The notes below the pieces were generated by a model. That model was not told the origin of the DNA and ran no database searches. It saw only the letters and a program-made list of their open reading frames with translations. From Actinomycetes bacterium (lineage in GTDB: Bacteria > Actinomycetota > Acidimicrobiia > Acidimicrobiales > Palsa-688), in contig JAKAXN010000249.1 in the NCBI GenBank assembly GCA_021816565.1, positions 1 through 6,743 on the forward strand: 6,743 nt of DNA. The letters are read 5' to 3'. How positions within the stretch are numbered: the first letter of the stretch is position 1; the number at the start of each line of letters is the position of its first letter. A program made the translations under genes and the position numbers. Positions 6,135 through 6,743 of this stretch are shown here, one piece after another.

Positions 6135-6525
6135 AGCGTCCGACGTGTTCCACCTGGCCATCCCGGCCCGGGACCTCGACGAGACGCAGGATTTCTACGT
6201 GACGAAGCTGGGCTGCCACCTGGCCCGCCGCTACGACGACCGGATCACGCTGGACTTCTTCGGCGACCAGGTGGTGTGCCACCTCACCGAGGAGGTGGAC
6301 GAGCAGCCCGGCCTGTACCCCCGGCACTTCGGGATCACGTTCCGCCACCGGGCCGACTTCGACGCCCTGCTGGCCTGCGCCGAGACCCGCCGGATCCCCT
6401 TCTTCCGGGGGTGCGAGACCCGCTTCGCCGGCCGGGTGGAGGAGCACCTGACCTTCGTGCTCGAGGACCCGTCGGCCAACCTGATCGAGTTCAAGCACTA
6501 CCGCGACCCGCGGATGATGTACTGA
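6127..6525 (+). CDS. VOC-superfamily protein, predicted extradiol-dioxygenase-like
   Basis: This 132-residue protein has the vicinal oxygen chelate (glyoxalase/bleomycin-resistance/dioxygenase) fold. The first half contains FHLAIPARDLDETQDFY (8-24) and FGDQVVCHL (45-53); the second half contains HFGITF (67-72), the RFAGRVEEHLTFVLEDP run (99-115) and NLIEFKHY (118-125). This pattern closely resembles the small predicted extradiol-dioxygenase group (COG3565-type). Likely metal ligands are His9, His67 and Glu121, with His52 nearby; all are present. The substrate is unknown, and VOC proteins also act as isomerases, lyases or resistance proteins. The start overlaps the ComA-like stop by eight bases, so the two are probably co-translated and may act on the same or successive compounds. 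A weak GAGAAAG lies nine bases upstream, consistent with coupling. Confidence 0.88.
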   Translation: MREASDVFHLAIPARDLDETQDFYVTKLGCHLARRYDDRITLDFFGDQVVCHLTEEVDEQPGLYPRHFGITFRHRADFDALLACAETRRIPFFRGCETRFAGRVEEHLTFVLEDPSANLIEFKHYRDPRMMY

Positions 6526-6528
6526 GGG
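6524..6528 (+). promoter_or_regulatory. Ribosome binding site before the unusual phosphatase start
   Basis: GAGGG lies seven bases before the ATA at 6536 and overlaps the VOC stop codon. Its spacing is ideal for that codon. For the first CTG (6569) it would be 40 bases away, which makes the site informative about where translation begins. Confidence 0.4.
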
Positions 6529-6535
6529 CCGCTCC

Positions 6536-6743
6536 ATAGCCGCCACGACCCCCGATCGGGCCTCCCGGCTGCTGGTCCTCGTCCGCCACGGCCGGACCGA
6601 ATGGAACGCCGCCGGCCGGTTCCAGGGCCGGGCCGACCCCCCGCTGGACCCGGTCGGTTGCGACCAGGCCGAGACCTGCGCCAAGGAGCTGGCGTCGTCG
6701 TTCGACCGGGCCGGCCTGGCCACCCCGACCATCGTGTCGAGCG
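6536..6743 (+). CDS. Histidine phosphatase (phosphoglycerate-mutase-like) superfamily, N-terminal part
   Basis: The frame reads LLVLVRHGRTEWN and then GRFQGRADPPLDPVGCDQA, the classic RHG catalytic motif and following signature of histidine phosphatases. The RHG histidine becomes phosphorylated during removal of phosphate from small metabolites or sugars. About 69 codons are present and the gene continues past the window end. The frame opens after an in-frame TGA at 6515-6517, and between there and RHG there is no ATG, GTG or TTG. The candidates are ATA 6536 (ideal spacing from GAGGG), ACG 6545 and CTG 6569 or 6572. I place the start at 6536 because of the ribosome site; CTG 6569 would give a compact MLVLVRHG start. 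It begins about ten bases after the VOC stop, so it belongs to the same operon. It could supply the phosphatase step that ComB performs in methanogens, but ComB is an unrelated family and the substrate is not known. Confidence 0.82.
   Translation, partial: MAATTPDRASRLLVLVRHGRTEWNAAGRFQGRADPPLDPVGCDQAETCAKELASSFDRAGLATPTIVSS

Noticed and set aside
2543..6743. A complete coenzyme M biosynthesis cluster
   Set aside because: Only the ComA-like step is present. No sulfolactate dehydrogenase, sulfopyruvate decarboxylase or Xanthobacter-type lyase/PLP genes are visible, so I do not call the pathway.

Overview
The window reads as a compact stretch of a very GC-rich chromosome, most likely from an actinobacterium. 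The evidence is strong G/C third-position bias, GTG starts, stop/start overlaps and the protein families present. All supported genes lie on the + strand. I see no RNA genes, CRISPR array, insertion sequence or integrase.

Region 1 (1-2417) is a lipid-modification gene set. It holds the C-terminal end of a cyclopropane-fatty-acyl-phospholipid synthase (CFA) family methyltransferase, then a second, complete but divergent CFA-family methyltransferase, then a DUF1295 (steroid 5-alpha reductase-like) membrane protein. Both junctions are 4-base GTGA overlaps, so the three genes are almost certainly co-translated. The second CFA protein keeps the SAM site and most catalytic residues, but has Gln where E. 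coli Cfa has the bicarbonate-binding His266. It may therefore make a product other than a cyclopropane, such as a methyl- or methylene-branched chain. The set ends with a GC-rich hairpin right at the DUF1295 stop codon.

Region 2 (2418-2542) is the only real intergenic gap. It holds that terminator-like hairpin, a relatively AT-rich stretch with a TAGAAT -10-like hexamer, a possible leaderless 25-codon ORF, and a 12-base perfect palindrome between a GGAGGGG ribosome site and the next start.

Region 3 (2543-6743) is a second apparent operon. It encodes an integral-membrane acyltransferase-3, an AMP-forming acyl-CoA synthetase/ligase, a ComA-like phosphosulfolactate synthase, a VOC-fold protein resembling predicted extradiol dioxygenases, and the N-terminal end of a histidine phosphatase that runs off the window. 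Genes overlap by 7 or 8 bases or are separated by about 10-32 bases. ComA makes phosphosulfolactate from phosphoenolpyruvate and sulfite, the first step of coenzyme M synthesis in methanogens. None of the other coenzyme M genes is visible, while an acyl-activating enzyme, a membrane acyltransferase and a phosphatase are. My speculative reading is a pathway that makes, dephosphorylates and activates a sulfolactate-type acid and attaches it to an envelope or small-molecule acceptor. Two sequence oddities stand out: the phosphatase frame has no ATG/GTG/TTG start, only an ATA behind a good ribosome site, and a 12-bp hairpin lies inside the ligase coding sequence.
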